A stretch of DNA of 47,767 nucleotides from Alphaproteobacteria bacterium (GTDB lineage Bacteria > Pseudomonadota > Alphaproteobacteria > 16-39-46): positions 1 to 47,767 of the forward strand of contig JAGYKM010000008.1 of assembly GCA_018401675.1 (NCBI GenBank), in the 5' to 3' direction. Below, piece by piece: positions 28,771 to 38,116 of this stretch. The position numbers were made by a program, and so were the translations under genes. The first letter of the stretch is position 1. Each line of letters starts with the position of its first letter. The notes below the pieces were generated by a model, which was not told where the DNA came from, searched no databases, and saw only the letters and a program-made list of their open reading frames with translations.

Positions 28771-31700
28771 TCAGTATATGTTGAGTTTATTATTTAGAAG
28801 GTTGGCACAAGGATCAAAAACGGACAGAATATCCTTTAGATTGGAAATTTTCTGATCTACTGTTGCCCCCTTTTGTAGACCAGCTTATGGTCGGGGGCGC
28901 AAGTCAAACTGCCTTGAGCTTTTTCTAGGAGATCCCAAGCCATCCCTACAGGATTTGGGGAAAATATTCTTGTAAAATGAAAAGACAATGGCTGAGGGCC
29001 CAATATCCGGCTTCTTTTCAATATGGGCTTTTTCAGCTAAGCGCTTCAGGATAATGATCTCAAACAAGTTGATGACAGATTCTGGAAGGGGACCAAAGCG
29101 ATCGGTAAGTTCGGTGCCCATGTGGTGGATTTCCTGTGATGTTTTCATACGAAATGCGGCGATATAGGGATAAACGGCTGTTTGGGTCCTGGACGTAAGT
29201 TTCAGGTATAAAAATAGAATATTCAAAATTTGAGCCATTAAAGAATTTGTCTCAAATTCTTCAGAGAGGAGATTCCGCAACCCGTCTATGGCTTCTTTAA
29301 CATATGTTGGTAAAGCTCAATTCCCACTTCCTTGATATGGCCAGACTGCTCTTGCCCCACAAGATTTCCCGCGCCTCGAATATCCATATCATGGCTTGCG
29401 ATGGTGAACCCACCGCCCAAGTGTTCTAAATGATTAAATACATCTAACCGTTTTTGGGCATCTTTTGTGAGGACTTTTCCTGGGTCATACGTAAGATAAG
29501 CAAAACCTCTTTTTTTAGATCGGCCAATGCGGCCACGAAGTTGATACAACTGGGATAACCCAAATCGGTCGGATTTTGCGATAACAATGGTATTGGCTGT
29601 AGGGACATCGAGGCCTGATTCAATGATATTTGTGGCGAGGAGAATATCATAGGTGCGACTGTAGAACCCGGACATAATGTCATCCAGTTGGGAAGTGGGA
29701 AGCTGACCATGGGCCACACCTACAGTGAGTTCAGGAACCAGGTCCCTAAGATGACGAGTCAAAGAAGGCAGATCATCAATCCGGGGAGTGACAAAGAATG
29801 ATTGGCCCCCTCGGTAATGTTCTCGCAAAAGCGCTTCTCTCACCATGACTGAATCATACGGCATGACGGTGGTTTTAACGCTGAGGCGGTCGGGAGGTGG
29901 TGTGGCAATTAAGCTCAAATCCCGAACACCGGATAGAGCCATTTGCAAAGTGCGTGGAATAGGGGTGGCAGAAAGCGTTAGAATATGGAGGCTAGGAAAT
30001 TGTTCTTTTAAACGCTCCTTTTGATCCACTCCAAAATGTTGTTCCTCATCAATGATTAAAAGACCTAAATTTTGGAAAGTAAGGGATTTGGAGAGGCCGC
30101 TATGGGTAGCCACAAGACAGTGGACGTCGCCAGAAGCAACCGATTGGCGAATTTTTTGAGCGCGTTTTGAAGGTATAAATCTAGAAAGCTCTTCTAAGGA
30201 AAACCCCAGACCATGAAATCTTTGAGCAAAGGTATCAAAATGCTGGTGGGTCAAGAGGGTGGTGGGAGAGACTAAAGCCACTTGATAGCCACTAGACATA
30301 GCTAAGAAGGCAGCTCGGAGTGCAATTTCTGTTTTTCCAAAACCCACGTCTCCGCATACAAGCCGATCCATGGGAATGGGTTTTTGGAAATCAGACATAA
30401 TCTCATCTGCGGTTCTTTGTTGGTCCACAGTTTCTTCATAAGGAAACCGATCACAAAACTCATTATAGAGGGCAGAAGAGGGTGTAAAGCAAGGCGCTGG
30501 GGTTTTTTGACGAACAGCTGCAATATTCATCAATCTTTTGGCGGTTTCTTGAAGCTTTTCTTTTAATTTTTCTTTGCGTCTGATCCATTGAGAGGATCCA
30601 AGCTTATCCAAAAGAGCCTCAGACCCCTCCGCCCCGTAGCGACTCAGAACATCCAAATTCTCTACGGGAACAAAAAGACGGTCGTTTTGGGCATAAATAA
30701 GTTCCAAGCAATCATGGGAAATTCCCTCAATTGTAAGAGGAACAAGCTTCTCGAAACGAGCAATACCATGCTGCTCATGGACCACAAAATCCCCTTGAGA
30801 AAAACTCTGAAATTCCTCAAGAAGTCTCTCAGTGGAAGATTTTTGAGGGATTTTTGATCTTAACGGCGCTCCTAACAGATCTTTTTCGGTGACGAAGGAG
30901 CCTATAGGCGACCAAAATCCTTCTTCAAGAGGCAGACAAGTCACAAAAGTTTGGCAAGAAGGCTTCTTGGTTTGGGAAAAAGTTGTAATAGGACAAGGTT
31001 TACTCAGTCCATATTCTTGAAACATTTTTGTAAAAAAATCTTGTCCCCAGGAACTGGAAACAGACACAATCAGGGGGCTCGAGGAGTCCAAGAGTCGTTT
31101 AATATGATCACAAAGACCTTGATAAGAAGAGACTGAAGACGGATTTGTTTGAATACGCAAAGTATTTCGTACTGTGGCCCAAGATGCCAAAGGCTTGGTT
31201 TTTAAGTCTATAAATTCTTTAGTGTTAGACCCAAAAGAAGATGACTTCGTAACCACAAAAGTAGGGTGACTTTCAAAAACACTCTCAATAATCTTTTGTT
31301 CCCAATAGAGAGTCTCTGGAGGTAAAGGCCGATAGACTTCTTCTTGGAAAGTAGATTGTTTTTTTCGCGAGGAACCCATAGCTTGGACGCGGCTATGATA
31401 GTGATCATGGATGCGATCGTAAACGCCAGGAAGCATGGGTTTCAGGCTCTCTGGCATGACAAGAAATAGGGAAGGCGCATAAGTCCATAAACCAACCATG
31501 GACTCATGAAAAAGAGGAGCCCAATTCTCATACCCAGAGGAAGGGATCCCTTGAGAAATAGTTTCATAAAAATGGTCTTGAGCACTTTGTGCCCCAAATA
31601 GTTCTCGGTATTGAGTTCGGAACTGCGTAATGGCTTTGGAGTCGAGTTTTATTTCATGGGTCGGGATAAGCTCAATGGTTTCGATACATGCTCCTAGACG

Positions 31701-32304
31701 TCTTTGAGACAAAGGATCGAAGGGGGTAAGGCTTTGAAGCTCGTCTCCAAAAAAATCCAAACGAATGGGCGTATCAAGGGCAGGAGAATAGACGTCGATT
31801 AAATTTCCACGTATGGCATATTCAGGACTTTCTTGAACAACATCAACCCGATGATAGCCTTCTTTTTCAAAAAAAGATCTCAGTTCTTCAAAATCATAAG
31901 AACATCCTTTTTTAAGAGAAAAAGATCTTTGTGCAAAAAATGCGGAGGGGGGTATTTTTTGAACCAGGGCACATCTAAAGTAGTTGCTAAAATAAAGGGT
32001 ATTCCTTGAGCCGTAAGAGCCTCAGCCCTCACATTAAGGTATGAACCCCGTTGGGCGGGAGTAGCTGCTTTTTGGAGACAGTCCGATCATAGGGCTCTTG
32101 ATCAAAAGGAGGGAAAGAAAATGAAAAAGGGCATTTCAGGAAAATGAAAGAAACCCACGTCTTGAGTTGGGTGAGCCCTTTAAGCGTTGGGGCAAAGACA
32201 AAGACAAGGACAGTTAAGAGCTTTGGATCAGTTCTCCGACCACATATCCCTCCAATCCATAGGGACAGTTGACTATGGGTGTAATGCCAAAGGCTGAAAG
32301 ACAT
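28771..32304 (-). pseudogene. mfd: mfd, transcription-repair coupling factor, broken at both ends
   Basis: Mfd removes RNA polymerase stalled at lesions and recruits UvrA/UvrB. The 3.5-kb span fits a full-length gene (about 1175 codons). The N-terminal 180 codons are in pieces: GLEGYVVGELIQSS followed by a stop (about 32240), PPFDQEPYDRTVSKK, AEALTAQGIPFILATTLDV, then LVQKIPPSAFFAQRSF in another frame. From 31915 one frame is open with EYAIRGNLIDVYSP, the RNA polymerase-interacting region FVVHEQHGIARFEKL, and the RecG-like motor (VCGDVGFGKTEIALRAAF Walker A, IIDEEQHFGVDQKERLKE, GRIGRSKKRGFAYLTYDP). A one-base loss near 29285 breaks the C-terminal domain, which continues in shifting frames as TELTDRFGPLPESVINLF, PDHKLVYKR and VDQKISNLKDILSVFDP, ending at the TGA at 28771-28773. 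Confidence 0.9.
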
Positions 32305-32458
32305 TGCTCATGAATATCGTTAAAAGAGCCATAGGAATGTTTAGGTCTTTTGTTTCAAGGCTAAAGACTCAAAAAGATATGAGCTTCCGGGTTATGAAAA
32401 AGCTCATATCCTTGAAGGAATGACTAACCAGGGCCCATAGACCCTTCAATCATAAAGA

Positions 32459-33470
32459 TCAAAGATCTAATACATGTTGAGGATCAGTTAAGTGATAATC
32501 CAGGGTTTTTACTAAAGCCGTGCGATGATCAACTTTTTAGGCGTCCATCCTAAGTATTTTGAAAACATTGAATGGACGGAACACCAGTGTCTTGGTAAGA
32601 AGTCCCATAGTAATCTTCAGAATTTACCGGAACAATAAGAGATTTTCTGTGCTTTTTCCTTGAAAGAGATGGTGATTCATCACCAACAGGTGGCTTAAGT
32701 CTTTAATAGACAAGTCATTGTTCAGGTTTCCCAAGATTAAAGATGCGGCGGCTCGCACACCATCCTTATTCTCAATAATCTTCATGAGAGCCTCAATTCC
32801 CATCAATGTAGGTAAGCTTCATATGCTGTGCTCCCCATCAACAAAAGCGATAATCTTGCCCATGGAGAATATTACTTATAAATTGGTAAGAGCTCGAGAA
32901 CTGCCCTCTTTGGTATCCCACAAATTATCGAGCTTGGGGCCTATCCAATTAAATGGACGTATTAAAGGTGTAATTAAGATCATCAATAGGATCATGGGCG
33001 TAAATCACCCGATCAGAAGCTGCTTAGAACACAGTAGATCCAGCGTTTGTTGGATGGGGCCAAAACCAAATGGTAGTTTCTTCATCAAGCGTCGTCTGGA
33101 CACATGCCATGGACCTCGGAAGTGAAGGAAAAACAAAGACGTTTTTATAGGCCACTACTTTACGGATAATTTCAAGTGGCCATAAAATCAGGTCAAAACC
33201 CTAAGAGGATCGGATACATATAAAGCAGGGGTAGCAATGGCAACCAAAGGAAGAACCACATCGCACTTACGAATATGATATTCAATCCTCCTTATTAATG
33301 GTGATATCCCCTTCAAAGAAATGAAAGCGGGGATTATCGAGAGGTTTATCAATTTATGGCTGCCCATATCCATACCATAAAACCTCCCAAGGGTGGTTTT
33401 CTAAGATGCGACTTGAGAGATGATTGCCAATAAAACCATTAACACCAAGAATGAGTACTTTAAGAGCCAT
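32459..33470 (-). pseudogene. arnA: arnA dehydrogenase domain (UDP-glucuronate decarboxylase), broken
   Basis: In the aminoarabinose pathway this domain oxidises and decarboxylates UDP-glucuronate to UDP-Ara4O. The remnant starts MALKVLILGVNGFIGNHLSS at 33470, the Rossmann start of the ArnA dehydrogenase part, then shows a stop at about codon 39, PRFHFFEGDITINKED, EYHIRKCDVVLPLVAIATPA, pieces of the active-site region, IFNLG-like text, DLSIKDLSHLLVMNHHLF, EDYYGTSYQDTGVPSIQCF and the end KTLDYHLTDPQHVLDL before the TGA at 32459. Numerous stops and frameshifts. No formyltransferase domain is seen in front of it, so if it was once fused that part is gone. It lies 38 bp after arnC on the same strand. 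Confidence 0.85.
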
Positions 33471-33508
33471 TAAAAAAATCCTTTTCGGGAGAGAAGAGTA
33501 AAGCCATT

Positions 33509-34498
33509 TTAGTCATTTTGACCAAGAGTCTTTCGTACCAGAAAGCCTCGGCGTTTTGAAGAGCTAAGGAAAATTCGGCCTAGATATTCACCCATAATGC
33601 CAATTCCCGCTAAAATCATACCTGCTAAAAAATAGAGAATAGAAAAAAGTGTAAAGAGTCCTTCTGCCTCTGGCCCTATAATTAAGCGACGAAGGAGCAG
33701 ATAAGCCACTAAAAGCCCACTGAAGAAAGAGACGATAAATCCTAGAAAAGTGAAGATCTGCAAAGGAACAATAGAAAAACTCGTTGCCAAATCGAAGGTA
33801 ACGCGGAATAGCTTGTAAAAACTATACTTAGAGACTCCAGCCACTCGTTCTTCATGCCGCACCAGAATCTCAGTGGGCTGGCGAGAAAGAGTATAAGCCA
33901 AGGCGGGAATAAAGGTAGATGTTTCATGGAGTCGCGCGATTTCATCCACGATTTCTCGGGAGTAAGCACGTAACATGCAGCCTTGATCAGTCATAACAAT
34001 GTTCGTGATCATGGACCTAATTTTATTAATGATGCGTGAGGCATAGGTTCTAAACCAATTGTCTTTTCGACCATCTCTAATGCTGCCTACGTAATCGTAT
34101 CCTTGATTTATTTTCTCGAGGAGCTTGGGAATTTCCTCCGGAGGATTTTGTAAATCAGCGTCCAAATTGATAATGGTTTTGCCTTGAACCGTTTCAAAGG
34201 CAGCGAGAATAGCCATATGTTGGCCATAGTTGCCATTAAACTCAATCACACGAACCTGGTGAGGGCGTTGCTTGTAATAAGTCTCAAGTATAGCTTGGGA
34301 CCTATCTTTGCTGCCATCATTCGTAAAGATGATCTCGTAAGTGGTTGAGGTTTTTTTAGTGTAGTCATCCATAACCTTTGTGAGCCGCTCAAATAAAATG
34401 GGAAGGGATTCTTCCTCATTATAAATAGGCACTACTATAGAAAAATCCCGCTCTTTGGCAAGGGGGGAGGCAGCTGAAGGGGTTTGCTTTTTAACCAT
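33509..34498 (-). CDS. arnC: undecaprenyl-phosphate 4-deoxy-4-formamido-L-arabinose transferase
   Basis: Membrane-bound family 2 glycosyltransferase placing (formamido-)aminoarabinose on undecaprenyl phosphate. The 329 residues show the GT-A domain (FSIVVPIYNEEESLPILFE, about 19-37; TNDGSKDRSQ), then NGNYGQHMAILAAF, the DADLQNPPEEIPKLLEK block (about 118-134), DQGCMLRAYSREIVDEI and HETSTFIPALAY (about 191-202), and two C-terminal membrane helices (about 242-266, 279-306) ending in GEYLGRIF. NYGQH, DADLQNPPEEIP, GCMLRAY and STFIP in this order are characteristic of ArnC as opposed to generic dolichol-phosphate transferases. An AGGA site precedes the ATG. It lies 19 bp after arnB and appears intact. 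Confidence 0.88.
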   Translation of the reverse strand: MVKKQTPSAASPLAKERDFSIVVPIYNEEESLPILFERLTKVMDDYTKKTSTTYEIIFTNDGSKDRSQAILETYYKQRPHQVRVIEFNGNYGQHMAILAAFETVQGKTIINLDADLQNPPEEIPKLLEKINQGYDYVGSIRDGRKDNWFRTYASRIINKIRSMITNIVMTDQGCMLRAYSREIVDEIARLHETSTFIPALAYTLSRQPTEILVRHEERVAGVSKYSFYKLFRVTFDLATSFSIVPLQIFTFLGFIVSFFSGLLVAYLLLRRLIIGPEAEGLFTLFSILYFLAGMILAGIGIMGEYLGRIFLSSSKRRGFLVRKTLGQND

Positions 34499-34517
34499 GG
34501 TATTTAGATCCTAACAC

Positions 34518-35735
34518 TTAATCTTTAAAAATATCATAAAGGGCTTCTAAAACTCGGTCTTGGTCCTTATCCGTCAGGAGTGGAAAAAGGGGAAGGCTGA
34601 AGATGGTCTCTCCTAGAGCTTCTGCTTGAGGAAAGTTACCCAGCTTATAGCCATAAGTAGAGGCGTAATATGAAAATAAGTGGACGGGGGTATAGTGAAG
34701 ACCCAGACCGATCCCTCTTCCTTTCATTTCAGAGATTAATTGATCTCTGGTAAGGGGGGACTTTTCTAGATTTATGCGTGGCGCAAACAGATGCCAAGAG
34801 TGACCAAAATCTTCAGAAGGAGGAAAAGGAGGCATAATAAGAGAGGGAAGATCCTTCAAGGCCTCTCGATATTTTGAAACGAGGACCTTGCGTCTTGCGA
34901 TAAAGCCATCCAGTTTTTTCAGCTGGGCACTTCCCATAGCCGCGTGAATGTCAGGCATATTGAATTTGTGTTCGGGGGACAAAACGTCGTAAAGTTGTGA
35001 CCCCTCTTTTGAATGCCTATTCCATATAGAGCGATCAATGCCATGGAAACGACCCCGGGCGATAAAAGGTCCATGATCCGGATGATGGGTGATGACTGCT
35101 CCTCCCTCAATAGTCGTCATATTTTTGTTAGGATGGAAGCTAAACACTTGAGTATGGCCAAAGCTCCCTATCTTTTTTCCTTTGTATGAAGACCCAATAG
35201 CATGAGCCGCGTCTTCTATGATTTGGATAGGTGTATCGCGCACCATAGAGTGTAGAGTATCCATATCCACAGGCAGTCCAGCAAAGTGGATAGGCAGAAT
35301 AGCCCGGGTTTTAGGGGTAAGGGCCGCGGCCACTTGTGTCAAATCAAGGTTATAAGTAGAAGGATCCACATCAACTAATACAGGCTTGCCGCCGGCAAGT
35401 TCGATGGCATTAAGGGTAGCAACGAAAGTAAATGGAGTAGTGATGACTTCATCGCCTGGAGCTAAATTAAGCGCCTTTAGGGCCAAATAGAGTCCTGCGG
35501 TTCCTGAGGTTAGGACATGAACGTCTAGAGGAAGTTCAGGCCTGATGTCTTGAGATGGAGGGGCAAGGTATACCTGCAAATCTTTCTCGAACGCTGCAAC
35601 CTTAGGACCAGTAGCAACCCATCCTGAGTTTAAGCATTCTATCACAGCGTCTTTCTCTTCTTTCCCAAAAGTGGGTTTAGAAAAAGCCAGGAATGGCAGT
35701 GAATCTGGAGCGCTGGCGTTAACTTCGTGCGACAA
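34518..35735 (-). CDS. arnB: UDP-4-amino-4-deoxy-L-arabinose aminotransferase (DegT/DnrJ/EryC1 family)
   Basis: PLP enzyme converting UDP-Ara4O to UDP-Ara4N with glutamate. The 405-residue product matches ArnB closely: LPFLAFSKPTFGKEEKDAV, the ECLNSGWVATGPKVAAFE block, TSGTAGLYLALKALNLAPGD, ILPIHFAGLPVDMDTLHS, IEDAAHAIGSSYKGKKIGSF, the PLP lysine in FSFHPNKNMTTIEGG (about residues 197-211), YGYKLGNFPQAEALGE and SLPLFPLLTDKDQDRV. The start is a TTG at 35735, supported by an AGGAGGGG site 6 nt upstream; the first ATG further in would cut the conserved N-terminus. The coding region overlaps the end of the arnE/F-like gene by 17 bp, implying coupling. Confidence 0.88.
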   Translation of the reverse strand: MSHEVNASAPDSLPFLAFSKPTFGKEEKDAVIECLNSGWVATGPKVAAFEKDLQVYLAPPSQDIRPELPLDVHVLTSGTAGLYLALKALNLAPGDEVITTPFTFVATLNAIELAGGKPVLVDVDPSTYNLDLTQVAAALTPKTRAILPIHFAGLPVDMDTLHSMVRDTPIQIIEDAAHAIGSSYKGKKIGSFGHTQVFSFHPNKNMTTIEGGAVITHHPDHGPFIARGRFHGIDRSIWNRHSKEGSQLYDVLSPEHKFNMPDIHAAMGSAQLKKLDGFIARRKVLVSKYREALKDLPSLIMPPFPPSEDFGHSWHLFAPRINLEKSPLTRDQLISEMKGRGIGLGLHYTPVHLFSYYASTYGYKLGNFPQAEALGETIFSLPLFPLLTDKDQDRVLEALYDIFKD

Positions 35736-36096
35736 TATAAACCCCTCCTATAATAATCCCAATTCCTAAGATGCGCATGAGTGACACACTTTCGTTCATT
35801 AAAACATACCCTCCAAGGGCGACAAATATATAAGACAAGCAAAGCATTGGGGCCGCATAACTTACTTCCACTCGAGAAAGGACAACAACCCACAAGGTAA
35901 GACTGATGGGTTGCAGTAATACGCCAATGATCAAGTAGGGGTTCTGCAGAACCTCCCCGAGAAAAAATGGCCATCTGTCCCAGCTAAAAGAGGCAAGATT
36001 AGTGTGAGTGATACCATGCTTTAGAAGCAATTGGCTAGCCGCATTTAATGTGGTGCATATAAGCATGAGGATAATAAAAATCATGGGGACTAACAC
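35719..36096 (-). CDS. small EamA/SMR-type membrane protein, ArnE/ArnF-like flippase subunit
   Basis: In the Arn pathway two such small proteins flip undecaprenyl-phosphate-aminoarabinose to the periplasm. The 125-residue protein has four hydrophobic helices (about 5-25, 44-64, 70-95, 100-122). It contains APMLCLSYIFVALGGYVLMN (about 83-102) and ends RILGIGIIIGGVYIVARS, the usual end of this family. The start is either the GTG at 36096 or the ATG at 36084; no Shine-Dalgarno site decides. Location between arnT and arnB supports an Arn role; only one of the usual ArnE/ArnF pair is seen here, so a homodimer or a second subunit elsewhere is needed. Confidence 0.75.
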   Translation of the reverse strand: MLVPMIFIILMLICTTLNAASQLLLKHGITHTNLASFSWDRWPFFLGEVLQNPYLIIGVLLQPISLTLWVVVLSRVEVSYAAPMLCLSYIFVALGGYVLMNESVSLMRILGIGIIIGGVYIVARS

Positions 36097-36338
36097 TCAG
36101 AGGGCAAAAGATAAAAAATAGGAGTAACTGATGACCAAACATCAAGCCTTCTGAAAAGATTCCTAAGCTTATATCCCACAATGGAGCGCTCATGGAAGTA
36201 ACCCCAGAATACTTAAGCTATGGGATAGGAGTCGTAGACTTTAGGCTAAAATACTTAAAGTTCCCCCAAGACACAAACATAAAATAAAGCGTTTCAAGAA
36301 AATCTATATCCACCTTGGTTGAAAATTACGGGGACACG

Positions 36339-38107
36339 CTAAGTTGGGTAGGCTGGCTCTGTGCACATCAAACAATAATCACTCTGGTCAGACGTTTGAG
36401 ACATACTCCCATAGAGCATTAGGGCGCACTGGGGGTGTTTTCGCACAAATTCGGGTTGAGCCGCTTTTTTAACCACAACGCACAACAAAGGTAAGGGGGC
36501 GATGGGATCACATTTGGCTTGCGAAATAGCCGCAGTAAGCATTGAGGAAAAGAAGGCATCAGTCATCATCCAAGGGGAAACCGTATGCTGGGTTCCAAAA
36601 TTGAGTTCCCCTTTCCACTCCACTACCGGCAAGGGAGTGGATCGATTTAAGTAAACGGGAAGATCTTGAGGATAGGTATGATAAAGATAAATAGGCGTGT
36701 TGGGCAAGGAAGTATTAATAAAATGGGCTAAATTGGCAGAGGTATTGTAGGGGATAAATCGTGCCATAAAACTGAGAAAAATAAGCAAAGGTATAGTGCC
36801 GACGATGAGACTTATAGGTTGGCGTTTAGAAGAGGGCTTGGAAAAAATGAAGGGAAGAAGATAGTAAACTATCACTGGCCCCCAGAGAAAAAGGCTGCAA
36901 ATTTTTAGAGGTAAAACTAAATCGGGAGGAAGATGGAGGGAGACAGCGTTTGAAAAAGAAGAAGCGCCACAAAGAAGGATAGATATGACGAAGGCTAAAC
37001 AACTATAAATAAGCAATGGGGCAGGAAGAAAAAAGGAAAACCTATGCACTTTGGGTGCAAAACTAAATGAAGCGCCGATAAGAAGTGAGGTGGGGATCAT
37101 CACGGGAAGAATGTAGGGAATTAACTTGGAGTGGGAAAAGGAGAAAAAAAGTAAAGTAGCCCCTATCCAGAAAAGAAGAAAGATATCTGTGGAAAAATAG
37201 GAACGATCTAACGTTTTTCTTTGCCAAATCCTTAAGAGGCTTTGGGGTAAATATATCACCCAAGGAAAAAGACCTACAAGAAAAACCGGCAAGAAGAACC
37301 AAAAGGGCTGAGAGCGCCGATGAATGGGGGTAAAATAGCGTAAGAACTGTTCTTGAATAATATAAAAATCAAAAAATTCAGGATTTTTCATGGCGACTAA
37401 GATATGCCAAGGCAATACTATTATTATAAAAATAAAGCCCGAGGATAGTAAAAAAAGATTTTTTAATCGGCGCCACTGGGAGAAAAAACATACCCATAGG
37501 AAAATAATAAGCCCAGGCAGGAAAAAGGCCACAAGCCCCTTGGTAAGAACCGCGAGGGCGCATATGGAGGCCGCGCCATACATGAAAAGACGACAAGAGA
37601 GGGCTGAGGAACTCTTAAGAGCCCCAAGCACACATAAGAGGGAAGCTGAAATTAAGAGGCTAAAAAAAGGATCAATCGTAATTATGTGACTGAAGGCAAA
37701 ATACATATACGTGGTGAGTAAAATCAAAGAAGAGAGAATGCCAGTGGTGCGGGAATAGAGAAAGCGACCAAAGCCATAAGTGGCCAGTATACCTAAGACT
37801 CCTGACACACAAGAAATAAGACGGCCAGCGCCTTCAGTTAACCCAAACCAAGATAGAGATAAGGATTAAAGCCAATAAAATAGAATAGGTTTTCAAAGTA
37901 CTTAACACTATTAAGGGTCGGGGTTATAAAATCGTAGCTCAGAAGCATTTCTCGCGAAATCTCCATATAGCGTCCCTCATCAGGATTGGCTAAAGGGCGA
38001 TTGCCTAAAAACGCCCCTAAGACCACACTGCTTAAGAGAGCTAAGGCAAATCCATCCCATAATAGGGAGGTATGTCCTTTTAGGTACTGTCGAATAGAGC
38101 TATTCAA
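36339..38107 (-). pseudogene. arnT: arnT, lipid A aminoarabinose transferase (PMT/GT83 family), broken
   Basis: ArnT transfers aminoarabinose from undecaprenyl phosphate to lipid A in the periplasm. From 38107 the product reads a first helix, then the catalytic-loop signature NRPLANPDEGRYMEISREML and TPTLNSVKYFE, but then goes out of frame and stops at 37838. In the next frame the expected continuation is visible (KPILFYWL, then WFGLTEGAGRLISCVSG), itself interrupted by a TAA near 37870. After that 489 codons are open, with many helices and the typical LTKGLVAFFLPGLI, LPWHILVAMKNPEFF and FFLPVFLVGLFPWVIYLPQ blocks. So at least one deletion and one stop lie near 37840-37890. It follows lysS by 9 bp on the same strand. 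Confidence 0.8.
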
Positions 38108-38116
38108 GGGCCTATC

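Noticed and set aside
28621..28860. Plus-strand protein-like text near 28790-28860 that seemed to extend the LRR gene
   Set aside because: The minus strand reads the Mfd C-terminus (VDQKISNLKDILSVFDP) through the same bases, so it is a shadow.
32718..33125. Plus-strand frame of 135 codons
   Set aside because: Antisense to the arnA remnant, whose sense strand gives recognisable dehydrogenase motifs.
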